DNA of 60,445 bases from Rhodoferax sp. Its GTDB lineage: Bacteria; Pseudomonadota; Gammaproteobacteria; Burkholderiales; Burkholderiaceae_C. The stretch lies in contig JARLJH010000049.1 in NCBI GenBank assembly GCA_031291305.1, forward strand, positions 1 to 60,445, written 5' to 3'. The position numbers and the translations under genes are program-made. Shown here in pieces: positions 43,260 through 52,573 of this stretch (positions within the stretch are counted from its first letter, which is position 1; each line of letters opens with the position of its first letter). The notes under the pieces are model-generated. The model saw only the letters and a list, made by a program, of their open reading frames with translations, was not told where the DNA came from and did not search any database.

Positions 43260-43499
43260 TCCTAGATTCCTCAGTTGGACGCGCCCGAGTGGGCTGTCAG
43301 GAGCGTGTCTGGGTAGGCGAGACGACGCTGAAGACTCCTGCCTTCGAGGAGGAGCAACGCCCCCAGGCGCGTTCCAGGCGGCGCAATCGGGTGCGTAGCA
43401 CTATCACCCAAAAGGTGAAGTCGATCAGCGCTAAAAAAGTCAATGTTCATACGGACTTACCGAAAGGAATGAGCGGTCAACTGAGGAATCTAGGATGAT
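43256..43499. mobile_element. MITE-like element with 5-bp target duplication at the recC/recB junction
   Basis: A 234-bp element (43261-43494) bounded by perfect 17-bp inverted repeats, CCTAGATTCCTCAGTTG and its complement, with ATGAT repeated at 43256-43260 and 43495-43499. No transposase is encoded; the 80-codon frame across it is not gene-like. The left ATGAT keeps the recC TGA and the right one keeps the recB ATG. The right terminal repeat contains TGAGGA, 8 bases before the recB ATG. Confidence 0.88.
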
Positions 43500-46400
43500 C
43501 AGCCAAGACAACGCCAACGCGGCACCCCCACAGACGCCAGCGCAGCACACGCTCAACCCGCTCACGCTGCCTTTGAGCGGCCTGCAACTGATCGAAGCCT
43601 CGGCCGGCACCGGCAAGACCTGGACGCTGGCGGCCCTGTATGTGCGCCTGGTGCTGGGGCATGCCGCCGATTCAGATCGTTTGGGCGCGGGCCTGTACCC
43701 GCCGCAGATTCTGGTGATGACCTTCACCGAAGCAGCCACCGCCGAGCTGCGCGAACGCATCCGCGAGCGCCTGGCGCTGTCCGCACGCTTTTTCCAGAGT
43801 GGGGATGCGCCCCAGGTGGACGACTTTTTGCGCGATCTGCGCGCCAGCATCGCCCCGGACGATTGGCCGCAGTGCGCCCAGCGCCTGGACATGGCTGCGC
43901 AGTGGATGGACGATGCGGCCATCTTCACCATCCACGGCTGGAGCAGCCGCATGCTCAAAACGCATGCCTTTGACAGTGCCAGCCTGTTCACGCAAAACCG
44001 CGTCGAAGACGGCGAGCGCCTGCAACTCGTCGCCACGCAAGACTACTGGCGCCACTGGTTCTACGGACTGGACGCGAGCGCGCTGGCCGCTTTGAAAGCG
44101 GTTGGCGACACGCCGCAGGCACTGCTGGATAAGCTCAAAACCTTGTGGCGCGAGTCCGAGCGTGCCCCGCAAGCCGATGCACCGGCCCCCGCGTCGCCCG
44201 ACATCCTGCTGGCGCGCTGGGCCACCTGGCAACAGCAGCGCCAGCTGCTCGAAACCCCGGCGCGCGCTGGCTGGACGGCGCAGGTCACTCAAGCCATCAG
44301 CGATGTGGCCGCCGCCAAAACCCTCAAAAACTACCGCCCCGACTGGCTCACAGGCTGGCTGGCGCAGATGGCCGACTGGGCGCAGGGCGGCGACATCGAC
44401 CCGGTGACGCTGGAGCGCTTCACCACCGCCACCTTGCTCGCCAAGGGTTGGGCCGCAGCGGAGCAATGGCCAGTGTTTGAACAGTTGCAAAGCCTGCACG
44501 CGCATCTGGCCAACGAGCCCGATGTCGCCACCGACCTGTTGGCGAACGCCGCCACCGAGGTGCACCGTGCCTATCAGCGCGCCAAGGCGCAGGCCGCGCA
44601 GTTTGACTTTTCAGATTTGTTGCAAAACTTGTACCGCGCGCTGCAGGCGCCAGATGGTCGCTTGGCCAGTGCCATCCGCGCCCAGTATCCGGTGGCGCTG
44701 GTCGATGAGTTTCAGGACACCGACCCCTGGCAGTTTGGTAGTCTCAATAAAATTTATAGCTACCTGCCCAATGAATACGGGGGCTACAGCCTGTTTTCTT
44801 CTATAAATTCTCAAGAAGATGCTACTAGTGAAGCGCAGGCCGAGGGTGGCCTGATCATGATCGGTGATCCCAAACAGGCCATTTACAGCTTTCGCGGGGC
44901 CGACCTAGCCACCTATCTGCGCGCTCGTGAACAGGCCCAAGGCATCTACAACCTGCCGGGCAATTACCGCTCCACGCCAGGCGTGGTGGCGGCGGTGAAC
45001 CAGGTGTTTAGCAGTGCGAGCGCGCCGTTTGGCAGCGTGCCGTTTGTGCCCGTGGCAGCCTGCAATGCCCTGGTGAAACCGCTGCAGGTGGCCGGGCAGC
45101 CGCAGGTGGCGATGACCGTGTGGCACCTGCCGTTCGACAAGACACCCAACAAAAATGACTTTTTGAGCCAGATGGCCGCCGTGTTTGCCTCGCAGATGGT
45201 GTCCTTGCTGCAAAGCGGCGCGGCCCAAAGCGGCGACATGGCGGTGCTGGTGCGCGACTGGCGCGAGGCCGATGCCATTCGCCAGGCGCTGTCACAGCGC
45301 GGTGTGCGCAGCGTTTACCTGTCCGAGCGCAACAGCGTCTACGCCAGCCAGCAGGCGCAAAACCTGTGGCGCATCCTGCGCGCGGTGGCGAGCCCCGGCT
45401 CGAACCGGCTGGTGCGCGCCGCGCTGGCCACCCCCACCTGGGGCTTGGGCTGGCGCGCGCTGGACGCGCTGTTTGCCGATGAGGCGGCCTGGGACGCGCT
45501 GGTCGAACAGTTCTTGCAATGGCAGCGCGTCTGGCGTACGCAGGGTTTCCTGCCCATGCTGTACCGCCTGCTGCACGACCAGGGCCTGGCCGCGCGCCTG
45601 CTGCAAGACCCGGCGCAGGGCGAGCGCGCGCTCACCAACCTGCTGCACCTGGGCGAATTGCTGCAAGCCAGCAGCCTGGAACTGCAAGGCGAGGGCGCTT
45701 TGATCCGCCATCTGGAAGAGCAATTGCGCCGCCCGCAAGCCAGCGGCGAGGCCGCACAACTGCGGCTGGAAAGCGACGCCAACCTGGTGCAAGTGGTCAC
45801 GCTGCACAAATCCAAGGGGCTGGAATACCCGCTGGTGTTTTTGCCCTTCGTCTCGCTGTTTCGCGCTGAAGACAAAGAAAGCGCCCGCCCCGACGAGGAG
45901 CGCCTGAGCGAAGACATTCGCCTGCTCTATGTGGCGCTGACGCGCGCCAAACAGGCGCTGTGGCTGGGTGTGGCGCAGGTCAAGGGCGATGTGGATGGCA
46001 AAACGCCCAAACCCAAAAGTGCGCTCTCCAGCCTGCTGGGTCGCAGCGCGCCGGACGATTTGTGGCGCAAGTTGCAGAACTGGGCGTGCGACGACATCGC
46101 TGTGCAAACCGCCCCCGAACCCACCGACGCCATTTACCAGCCTAGCGCCGAGGTCAAAGCCACCCAAGCCGCGCTGCTGCCCCAGCGCCTGATCCAAAGC
46201 CGATGGTGGAGCGCCAGCTTCAGCGCCCTGACGCGCGACCTGGCCCATGGCACGGCTGCCACTGGCGCCCAAACGCTGCCCAGCGAGCGCGACGAACGCC
46301 TGCTAGACGCCCAAACCGACAACGTGTTGGCGGACGACGACTTGGGCCTGACCGACGCGTCGCCAACTCCCCAGCGAGCCGGTCAAGCCGCTGCCGATCT

Positions 46401-47292
46401 GCTGACCGTGGCGCCGCCGTTCAACGACTTTCCGGCAGGCAGCCGCTACGGCACGCTGCTGCACGACCTGCTCGAATGGCAAGCCACGCACGGCTGGCCT
46501 GCTGCGATGGAGCCAACGGCGACAGCGCCAATCGGGGTGGCAGACCAGTTGCCCTCACCCCAGCCCGCTCCCGGTTTGGATGCGGGTGATACCGCTCGCA
46601 GTGTGAACAGCGCGCCGGTCGGAGCTCAAGCCGGGCTGCAACTGCAGTGGCAAACCCTGCTGACGCGGCAAAGCCAGCGCCACCACCTGAGCGCCGCACA
46701 CAGCGCGATGTTGGATGGTTGGGTGCGCCAGCTCATTACGTCAAAACTGCCTCTAGCCCAGGTGAATCAAGGGCAAGCAGCTATTCAATTAGGTGCATTG
46801 AAGGCGCCAGATATGTGGCCCGAGATGGGCTTCAGCCTGCCGGTGCACAGCCTGGGCAGCCAGGCGCTGGATGCACTGATCAGCCAGCACATCTGGCCCA
46901 CCCAACCCCGTGAGCCGCTGCAGCGCCGCCAGCTGCAAGGCATGCTGACTGGCTTCATGGACCTGGTGCTGCTGCATGAGGGGCGCTACTACGTGCTCGA
47001 TTACAAGTCCAACCGTCTGGCCGCATACCTGCCCGCGCAGTTGCAACAGGCCATGCTGGCGCACCGCTACGACGTGCAGGCCGCGCTGTATGTGCTGGCG
47101 CTGCATCGCCTGCTCAAAAGCCGCCTGCCTGGTTATGACCCGGCCGTGCATCTAGGCGGGGCGTTGTACCTGTTCCTGCGCGGTGCGGATCAGCCGGGTG
47201 GAGGCCTGCTGCACCTGAGTTTGCCGAGTGGGTTGGTGGAGGCGCTGGATGTGGCGTTAGCCTCGACCTTGACTCGGGAGGCAACAACATGA
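43495..47292 (+). CDS. recB: RecBCD enzyme subunit RecB (helicase-nuclease)
   Basis: A 1265-residue 3'-5' helicase and nuclease. Motif I is EASAGTGKTWTL (about residues 32-43), followed by VMTFTEAATAELRERI, VDEFQDTD, MIGDPKQAIYSFRGAD and LHKSKGLEYPLVFLPF. The nuclease core is YYVLDYKSNRL near residue 1165. About 85 residues longer than the E. coli protein, partly from two R1 insertions at about 416-434 and 1083-1101. With RecC and RecD it repairs double-strand breaks and degrades foreign linear DNA. Stop overlaps the recD start as ATGA. Confidence 0.96.
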   Translation: MISQDNANAAPPQTPAQHTLNPLTLPLSGLQLIEASAGTGKTWTLAALYVRLVLGHAADSDRLGAGLYPPQILVMTFTEAATAELRERIRERLALSARFFQSGDAPQVDDFLRDLRASIAPDDWPQCAQRLDMAAQWMDDAAIFTIHGWSSRMLKTHAFDSASLFTQNRVEDGERLQLVATQDYWRHWFYGLDASALAALKAVGDTPQALLDKLKTLWRESERAPQADAPAPASPDILLARWATWQQQRQLLETPARAGWTAQVTQAISDVAAAKTLKNYRPDWLTGWLAQMADWAQGGDIDPVTLERFTTATLLAKGWAAAEQWPVFEQLQSLHAHLANEPDVATDLLANAATEVHRAYQRAKAQAAQFDFSDLLQNLYRALQAPDGRLASAIRAQYPVALVDEFQDTDPWQFGSLNKIYSYLPNEYGGYSLFSSINSQEDATSEAQAEGGLIMIGDPKQAIYSFRGADLATYLRAREQAQGIYNLPGNYRSTPGVVAAVNQVFSSASAPFGSVPFVPVAACNALVKPLQVAGQPQVAMTVWHLPFDKTPNKNDFLSQMAAVFASQMVSLLQSGAAQSGDMAVLVRDWREADAIRQALSQRGVRSVYLSERNSVYASQQAQNLWRILRAVASPGSNRLVRAALATPTWGLGWRALDALFADEAAWDALVEQFLQWQRVWRTQGFLPMLYRLLHDQGLAARLLQDPAQGERALTNLLHLGELLQASSLELQGEGALIRHLEEQLRRPQASGEAAQLRLESDANLVQVVTLHKSKGLEYPLVFLPFVSLFRAEDKESARPDEERLSEDIRLLYVALTRAKQALWLGVAQVKGDVDGKTPKPKSALSSLLGRSAPDDLWRKLQNWACDDIAVQTAPEPTDAIYQPSAEVKATQAALLPQRLIQSRWWSASFSALTRDLAHGTAATGAQTLPSERDERLLDAQTDNVLADDDLGLTDASPTPQRAGQAAADLLTVAPPFNDFPAGSRYGTLLHDLLEWQATHGWPAAMEPTATAPIGVADQLPSPQPAPGLDAGDTARSVNSAPVGAQAGLQLQWQTLLTRQSQRHHLSAAHSAMLDGWVRQLITSKLPLAQVNQGQAAIQLGALKAPDMWPEMGFSLPVHSLGSQALDALISQHIWPTQPREPLQRRQLQGMLTGFMDLVLLHEGRYYVLDYKSNRLAAYLPAQLQQAMLAHRYDVQAALYVLALHRLLKSRLPGYDPAVHLGGALYLFLRGADQPGGGLLHLSLPSGLVEALDVALASTLTREATT
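44741..44795 (-). repeat. Palindromic repeat copy 6 (family R1), in frame inside recB
   Basis: On minus it reads CAGGCTGTAGCCC, then TGGGCAGGTAGCTATAAATTTTATTGAG. It falls between DEFQDTDPWQF and LIMIGDPKQAIYSFRG, where other RecB proteins are shorter, so it extends a loop between two helicase motifs. Confidence 0.7.
46742..46797 (+). repeat. Palindromic repeat copy 7 (family R1), in frame inside recB
   Basis: GCCTCTAGCCCAGG, then AAGGGCAAGCAGCTATTCAATT. It is translated PLAQVNQGQAAI, in the same reading frame as the recC copy. Confidence 0.9.
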
Positions 47293-49172
47293 CTTACGCT
47301 GATTTTTTTGAGCTTGGCAAGTCACTGCCTTTGACCGCTCTCGACCTGGCTCTTGCCCGCTATCTGCAGCAGGCCCAGCCCAGCGTCGACCCTCGCCACG
47401 TCTGGCTGGCGGCACTGGTCAGCCACCAGTTTGGCCGTGGCCATGCCTGTCTGGACCTGGATTTGCTGCGACACAACGGCGTACAGGCGCTGGCCTGGGA
47501 GGCACGCTTGCAGGACGCTTTGCCTGCCGATCTGGCGCAGGCCGCTGACAGCCTGCCGTGGACGCGTGGCGACGCCAGCCCGCTGGTGCTGGACGGCCCA
47601 CGGCTTTACCTGCGGCGCAACTGGCCGGCCGAGCAGGCCATTCGCAGCGCGATCCTGGCCCGCTTGAACCAACCTTGCGCGGTGCCCGACACGCTGGCGC
47701 AGGCGCTCGACAGCCTGTTTGACCGCCCGCCCGTGAGCACCGACCCGTCAGACACCGCAGCGGTGGCAGCGGTCACCCCTGACTGGCAAAAAGTCGCCTG
47801 TGCGCTGGCGGCGCGGGGCCGCATCACGCTCATCACCGGCGGCCCAGGCACCGGCAAAACGACCACGGTGGTGCGCCTGCTGGCACTGCTCCAGTCGCAG
47901 TCCGCCCGGCCCTTGCGCATCGCGCTGGCGGCGCCCACCGGCAAGGCAGCAGCGCGGCTGGGTGAGTCGATTGCGCAAGCGGTCAAAAAACTGCCATCGT
48001 CCATGCAGGCGCACATTCCGACCCAGGCGCAAACCCTGCACAAGCTGCTGCAGGTGCGCGCCGCTGTGCAGACCACGCCCGCACCCGATCTAGCGCTGGA
48101 CTTGGTTGTGGTGGACGAAGCCTCGATGATCGACCTGGAACTGATGGCACGCCTGATGGCTGCGGTGCCGCTGAGCGCCAGCTTGATCCTGCTTGGCGAC
48201 AAGGATCAGCTGGCTTCGGTGGAAGCGGGTGCGGTCATGGGGCAACTGTGCGCAGGTGCGCAGGACGGCGGCTACAGCGCGCAGACCGTGCAGTGGCTTC
48301 AGGGCGCTACCGGTCAGAACGTCAGCGCCTGGCAAGGCGCGGGCTCAGGCCTGGCGCAGCAGACGGTGATGCTGCGCCACAGCCACCGCTTTGCGGCGGG
48401 CAGTGTCATTGGCCAATGGGCACGCGCCGTCAATGCGGGTGAGCGTGACACGGTGGCTGAGTTGTGGGAGTCCACGCCGCCATGGCGCGCTGGCCAGGAT
48501 ACGAGCGTGACACGCCTGCAGCCGGTGTCTGCCACGCAAGCCAGCGTGGCTGCGCTGGTACGCGCGGGCTGGCAGGGCGCTTGGGCCCCTTTGCAAGCTC
48601 TGCGCGCAGAAGGTGCGGTTTGCCCTGACGAGCAGGCGCTGGTGCTGCTGCAATCCCTGAGTCGGTTTCAGGTCTTGTGCGCTCTGCGCGAAGGCCCATG
48701 GGGTGTGCTGGCGCTCAATCGCAGCATCGCCCTGGCCTTGGACTTTCCACCTGACGGCTGGTACGTGGGCCGCCCAGTCATGGTCACCCGCAACGACTAC
48801 AACCTGGGTCTGATGAATGGGGACGTGGGCTTGTGTCTGCCCACCGCGCGCGGTTTGCGGGTGGCGTTTGCGGCCGCAGGACCCGATGGCGGCATGGTTG
48901 TGCGCTGGGTGCTGCCGAGTCGGCTGGATGCGCTGGAGACGGTGTTTGCCGTGACGGTGCACAAGTCCCAGGGATCTGAATTCGAGCATGTGGCACTGGT
49001 GCTACCGGATCGAGCGGCACCTGTTCTGACGCGCGAGTTGCTTTACACCGGCATCACTCGCGCCAAAACACACCTGACCCTGGTGGTGCCGCAGGCGGGC
49101 GTGCTGCGTCAGGCCGTGGCGACGCGGATTTTGCGCAGCGGTGGTTTGACGTTTTCCACCGGCACCAGGTAG
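47289..49172 (+). CDS. recD: RecBCD enzyme subunit RecD (5'-3' helicase)
   Basis: A 627-residue SF1B helicase. Walker A is ITGGPGTGKTTTVVRLLALLQ near residues 179-199; LAAPTGKAAARLGESI, VVDEASMIDLELMARL and LLGDKDQLASVEAGAVMGQLC are motifs Ia, II and III. VFAVTVHKSQGSEFEHVALVLP near the C-terminus is motif V/VI, with YTGITRAKTHLTLV. Length matches E. coli RecD. Overlaps recB by ATGA. Confidence 0.96.
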   Translation: MTYADFFELGKSLPLTALDLALARYLQQAQPSVDPRHVWLAALVSHQFGRGHACLDLDLLRHNGVQALAWEARLQDALPADLAQAADSLPWTRGDASPLVLDGPRLYLRRNWPAEQAIRSAILARLNQPCAVPDTLAQALDSLFDRPPVSTDPSDTAAVAAVTPDWQKVACALAARGRITLITGGPGTGKTTTVVRLLALLQSQSARPLRIALAAPTGKAAARLGESIAQAVKKLPSSMQAHIPTQAQTLHKLLQVRAAVQTTPAPDLALDLVVVDEASMIDLELMARLMAAVPLSASLILLGDKDQLASVEAGAVMGQLCAGAQDGGYSAQTVQWLQGATGQNVSAWQGAGSGLAQQTVMLRHSHRFAAGSVIGQWARAVNAGERDTVAELWESTPPWRAGQDTSVTRLQPVSATQASVAALVRAGWQGAWAPLQALRAEGAVCPDEQALVLLQSLSRFQVLCALREGPWGVLALNRSIALALDFPPDGWYVGRPVMVTRNDYNLGLMNGDVGLCLPTARGLRVAFAAAGPDGGMVVRWVLPSRLDALETVFAVTVHKSQGSEFEHVALVLPDRAAPVLTRELLYTGITRAKTHLTLVVPQAGVLRQAVATRILRSGGLTFSTGTR

Positions 49173-49179
49173 CGCCACC

Positions 49180-50601
49180 ATGAGTACCCCCCAAGAACAG
49201 GCAGAAGCACTGTTTGCGCAAAGCAGTGCCGACATCCAGGCCGGTCAATTTGAAACCGCCGAGGCGCTGCTGCTGCAAGCCCTTGACTTGGCCCCCGGTC
49301 TGGCCGAGGCGCACGCCAATCTGGCCTGGTTGCTGGAGCGCAGGGGTAAGGTGAATGACGCCCTGCGTCACTACGAGCTGGCTACGCAGCTGCAACCCGA
49401 CAACGCGCGCATTCACCTTAACTTTGGTGCCTTGCTGGCGGAGCTCAAGTTGTTTGAGGCAGCAGAAGCCGCTTATCGTCAGGCGCTGATGGTTGATGCC
49501 AGTCTGCCCGGTATCTGGAGCAATTTGGGCGCGATGCTGGCGCAGATCGGTCGCGACGAGGAAGCCGAGAAAGACCTGCGTACTGCCTTGCAGCTGGACG
49601 CCGAGCACGCTGGCGCGCATTTCAACTTGGCTTGCCTGCTGTTGCGCAAAGGTCACTATCCAGAGGGGTGGCTGCACCTGGAATTCAGGGACTGGTACCG
49701 GCCGATTGAACAACGACTGCGTTGTAGCCGCTGGCACGGACAGCCATTGACTGGCTTGTCGGTGTTGCTGGTGTACGAAGCTGGTCATGGCGATTTGATC
49801 CAGTTCTGCCGCTACGTGCCGGTGCTGCGTCAGGCGGGCGCGGCGCGGGTGGATGTGCTGTGTCACCCCGCGCTCAAGGAGCTGTTGCAGACGCTGGATG
49901 GTGTTGGCGATGTGTTTGGCTTTGACGAAGACCGGCTTGACCATGATTGGCACTACTGGGTACCGGCGCTGAGTGTGGCGCACCATCTGGGGACCGATCT
50001 GACGACGATTCCGACCGCGTTGCCCTACCTGCGCGCACCGGCAGTCAAGCAGGCACACTGGCGTCAGAAGCTGGACAGCCTTTGTCAGCCACCAGTTTTT
50101 CGGGTGGGCCTGGTGTGGCACGGCAGCCCGGCGTTTGAGAACGATGCCCAGCGCTCGCTGCCCGGCCTGCAGACGCTGGCGCCCCTGTGGCAGGTGCCCG
50201 GTGTGCAGTTCTTCAGCCTGCAAAAAGGGCAGGGTGAGCAGGATGTGTTGCGCCTGCAGGCCAGCCAGCCATTGATCGACCTGGCAGCCGATTTGCACAA
50301 CTTTGCCGATACCGCCGCCGCCATTGAGCAGCTCGACCTGGTCATCAGCGTTGACACGGCGGTGGCACATCTGGCCGGGGCACTGGGCAAGCCTTGCTGG
50401 GTGTTGCTGCCAGCCTTCTTGACCGACTGGCGCTGGTTGGAGGATCGCACCGATTCGCCCTGGTACCCCGGCGTGCTGCGGCTGTTTCGCCAGCCGCGCG
50501 GGGCGGATTGGGTGCCCGTGATCCAGACCGTCTGCGGGGCTTTGCAAGAAGCCAGACAATGGCGCCTTTTGCCCGAATCCCCATGCGACGTATCTTCTTG
50601 A
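49180..50601 (+). CDS. TPR protein with GT-B/glycosyltransferase-9-like C-terminal domain
   Basis: A 473-residue protein. Residues 1-180 hold about five TPR units (AEAHANLAWLLERRGKVNDALRHYELATQLQPDNARIHLNFGALL). The C-terminal half has VLLVYEAGHGDLIQFCRYVPVL and DLVISVDTAVAHLAGALGKPCWVLLP, the nucleotide-sugar side of GT9/GT41-like folds. Such proteins are often linked to surface or flagellar glycosylation. Acceptor and sugar are not predictable. It starts 7 bases after recD and may be transcribed with it. Confidence 0.82.
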   Translation: MSTPQEQAEALFAQSSADIQAGQFETAEALLLQALDLAPGLAEAHANLAWLLERRGKVNDALRHYELATQLQPDNARIHLNFGALLAELKLFEAAEAAYRQALMVDASLPGIWSNLGAMLAQIGRDEEAEKDLRTALQLDAEHAGAHFNLACLLLRKGHYPEGWLHLEFRDWYRPIEQRLRCSRWHGQPLTGLSVLLVYEAGHGDLIQFCRYVPVLRQAGAARVDVLCHPALKELLQTLDGVGDVFGFDEDRLDHDWHYWVPALSVAHHLGTDLTTIPTALPYLRAPAVKQAHWRQKLDSLCQPPVFRVGLVWHGSPAFENDAQRSLPGLQTLAPLWQVPGVQFFSLQKGQGEQDVLRLQASQPLIDLAADLHNFADTAAAIEQLDLVISVDTAVAHLAGALGKPCWVLLPAFLTDWRWLEDRTDSPWYPGVLRLFRQPRGADWVPVIQTVCGALQEARQWRLLPESPCDVSS

Positions 50602-51092
50602 CGGTTTGTTTGCTGCTGTGCGGCGTGTCGGCGCAGGCCCAGCCAGCCATTGATGGCGAGTTGTTGGGTGTGGGCGAGGCTGCCCTGAAAGGCCTTTTTC
50701 CTGACATTCAACGGCTGGCCAAGCCGGTGATGGGCCCGCATCGAATCAAAGGCACCTGGCGCCTGGCGCACACGCCATTGGCAGATATGTCGCTGGAAAC
50801 CACGTTTTTCGTCAGTGCGCACCATGTCGTGCGCATCGAGCAGCAGGCCTTGCTGGAGCAGAGCGGTTGCCCTGCGTCGACGCCGGACACCGCTTTGTTG
50901 GCTGAGCTGCAGACCAAGTATGGCAGCGGGGTGGACGCCAATAACACCGATGCCAGCGGCAACGCCCAGCGGTCTGTGGCATGGGTGAACCAGGGGGCCA
51001 ACGTGTTGCTGTACCTGACCCAGGAATCCATGCAATGTGATGTGCTACTGGTGTACCAGCCGCATGTTGAAAACGACGGCTCCGAACTATGA
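50583..51092 (+). CDS. Exported protein of unknown function
   Basis: A 169-residue protein whose ATG lies 18 bases inside the preceding gene. The signal peptide MRRIFLTVCLLLCGVSAQAQ predicts a periplasmic place. Two cysteines (in SGCPAS and MQCDVL) could form a disulfide. No domain is recognised. Its stop overlaps the exporter start (ATGA, 51089). Confidence 0.7.
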   Translation: MRRIFLTVCLLLCGVSAQAQPAIDGELLGVGEAALKGLFPDIQRLAKPVMGPHRIKGTWRLAHTPLADMSLETTFFVSAHHVVRIEQQALLEQSGCPASTPDTALLAELQTKYGSGVDANNTDASGNAQRSVAWVNQGANVLLYLTQESMQCDVLLVYQPHVENDGSEL

Positions 51093-52531
51093 CTCCGGGC
51101 ACGCGGGCGCCCGGTCAGGTGGTGGATATCAGTACCACCAAGCGTTACCTGCCCTGGGTGGTGGCCACAGCGCTGTTCATGGAGCAGCTCGACTCCACCA
51201 TCGTCAACACCGGCATTCCAGCCATTGCCGCCAGCCTGGCGGTGCAGCCTTTGAGCCTGAAGGCGGTGGTGACCAGTTACATCCTGAGTCTGGCGGTGTG
51301 CATACCGGTGAGCGGCTGGTTGGCCGAGCGGTTTGGCAGCCGCAGGGTCTTCCTGTCGGCGGTGGCCTTGTTCACCTTGTCGTCGATTCTTTGTGGCTTG
51401 GCGGTGAACGCGACCATGCTGGTGGCCTCTCGCGTGCCGCAGGGCATTGCTGCAGCCATGATGATGCCGGTGGGCCGCATGGCCATTGTGCGCACCTTTT
51501 CCAAGCCGGAGCTGCTCAAGGCGATGAACTTCGTCATCATTCCGGCGCTGCTCGGGCCGCTGCTGGGTCCTACCGTGGGCGGGCTGATCGTGCACTGGCT
51601 GAGCTGGCGCGACATCTTCTTTGTCAATATCCCCGTCGGCATGGTGGCGCTGTGGTTTGGTCACCGCTACATGCCTGACTACCACGGCGAGTCACGCCGA
51701 CCACTCGACGTGCGTGGCCTGCTGCTGTTTGGCTGCGGTGCGGCGCTGCTGTCGTGGTTGCTGGAGGTTTTTGGTGAACACAGCCTGACCACCTGGCAGG
51801 TGTTGGCAGTTTTGGCGGTGTCCGTGACGCTTCTTTTGGGTTACGTCTGGCACGCCTGGGGCTGGCCGCATCCGCTGTTGAATCTGGCGCTGTTTCGCAC
51901 CCGCACCTTTCGCGTGTCGGTGCTGGGCGGCTTTGTCACCCGGCTCGGTGTCGGCGGCATGCCCTTTTTGCTGCCCTTGCTGTACCAGCTGGGTCTGGGC
52001 TTGCCAGCCTGGCAGTCGGGCTTGTTGATGATGCCATCAGCCGCAGCGGCGATGGGCATGAAGCTGATTTCCACCTGGATGCTGCGTCGTTATGGCTTCC
52101 GTCAGGTGCTGGTTGTCAACACACTGATGGTTGGCTGCACCATTGGCAGTTTTTCGTTGGTGGGGCCGACGACGCCTATCGCGATGATCGTCGGTATGGG
52201 CTTGCTGATGGGCTTGTTCAACTCGCTGCAGTTTTCCAGCATGAACTCCATGGCCTATTCGGACGTGGAGGGCAAGGACGCGGCCATGGCCAGCACCATC
52301 GCCAGCACCTTGCAGCAGATGTCGATGAGCTTTGGCCTGGCCTGTGGCTCGCTGGTGACCGGCTTTTACCTGGCCGGATTGCCGCAAACCGATGCCGTGG
52401 CGGTCACCGGTGCCATTCACCATGCGTTTCTGACACTGGGCGGCTTGACGCTGCTGTCGTCAGCCACTTTCTGGACACTGCAGCCCAACGATGGCGACAG
52501 CGTGAGTCGCGGTGAAGCTCAAAAAATATAG
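51089..52531 (+). CDS. MFS transporter, DHA2 (EmrB/QacA-like) family
   Basis: A 480-residue exporter with about 14 hydrophobic helices. The DHA2 landmark FMEQLDSTIVNTGIPAIAASL is in helix 1, WLAERFGSRRVFLSAVALF is motif A, and PALLGPLLGPTVGGLIVHWLSWRDIFFVNIPVG is motif C and following. It would expel lipophilic drugs or metabolites. No EmrA adaptor is adjacent. The final codons CAA AAA ATA TAG belong to R1 copy 8, which supplies the stop. Confidence 0.92.
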   Translation: MTPGTRAPGQVVDISTTKRYLPWVVATALFMEQLDSTIVNTGIPAIAASLAVQPLSLKAVVTSYILSLAVCIPVSGWLAERFGSRRVFLSAVALFTLSSILCGLAVNATMLVASRVPQGIAAAMMMPVGRMAIVRTFSKPELLKAMNFVIIPALLGPLLGPTVGGLIVHWLSWRDIFFVNIPVGMVALWFGHRYMPDYHGESRRPLDVRGLLLFGCGAALLSWLLEVFGEHSLTTWQVLAVLAVSVTLLLGYVWHAWGWPHPLLNLALFRTRTFRVSVLGGFVTRLGVGGMPFLLPLLYQLGLGLPAWQSGLLMMPSAAAAMGMKLISTWMLRRYGFRQVLVVNTLMVGCTIGSFSLVGPTTPIAMIVGMGLLMGLFNSLQFSSMNSMAYSDVEGKDAAMASTIASTLQQMSMSFGLACGSLVTGFYLAGLPQTDAVAVTGAIHHAFLTLGGLTLLSSATFWTLQPNDGDSVSRGEAQKI

Positions 52532-52573
52532 CATGACGCCCTTTTGATATAAGGGCTAGCGGGCATTTTTGCT
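52518..52573 (-). repeat. Palindromic repeat copy 8 (family R1), spanning two gene ends
   Basis: On minus it reads AAAAATGCCCGCTAGCCC, then AAGGGCGTCATGCTATATTTTTTGAGC. It provides the stop of the plus-strand exporter and overlaps the last codons of the minus-strand acyltransferase, filling the whole gap between convergent genes. Confidence 0.8.

Noticed and set aside
43256-43498. An 80-codon frame across the recC/recB gap
   Set aside because: It lies wholly in the MITE-like element, begins at the duplicated ATGAT, has no ribosome site of its own and no domain features.
49054-50559. A 501-codon frame antisense to the TPR/glycosyltransferase gene
   Set aside because: Shadow frame; the plus frame has clear TPR and GT motifs.
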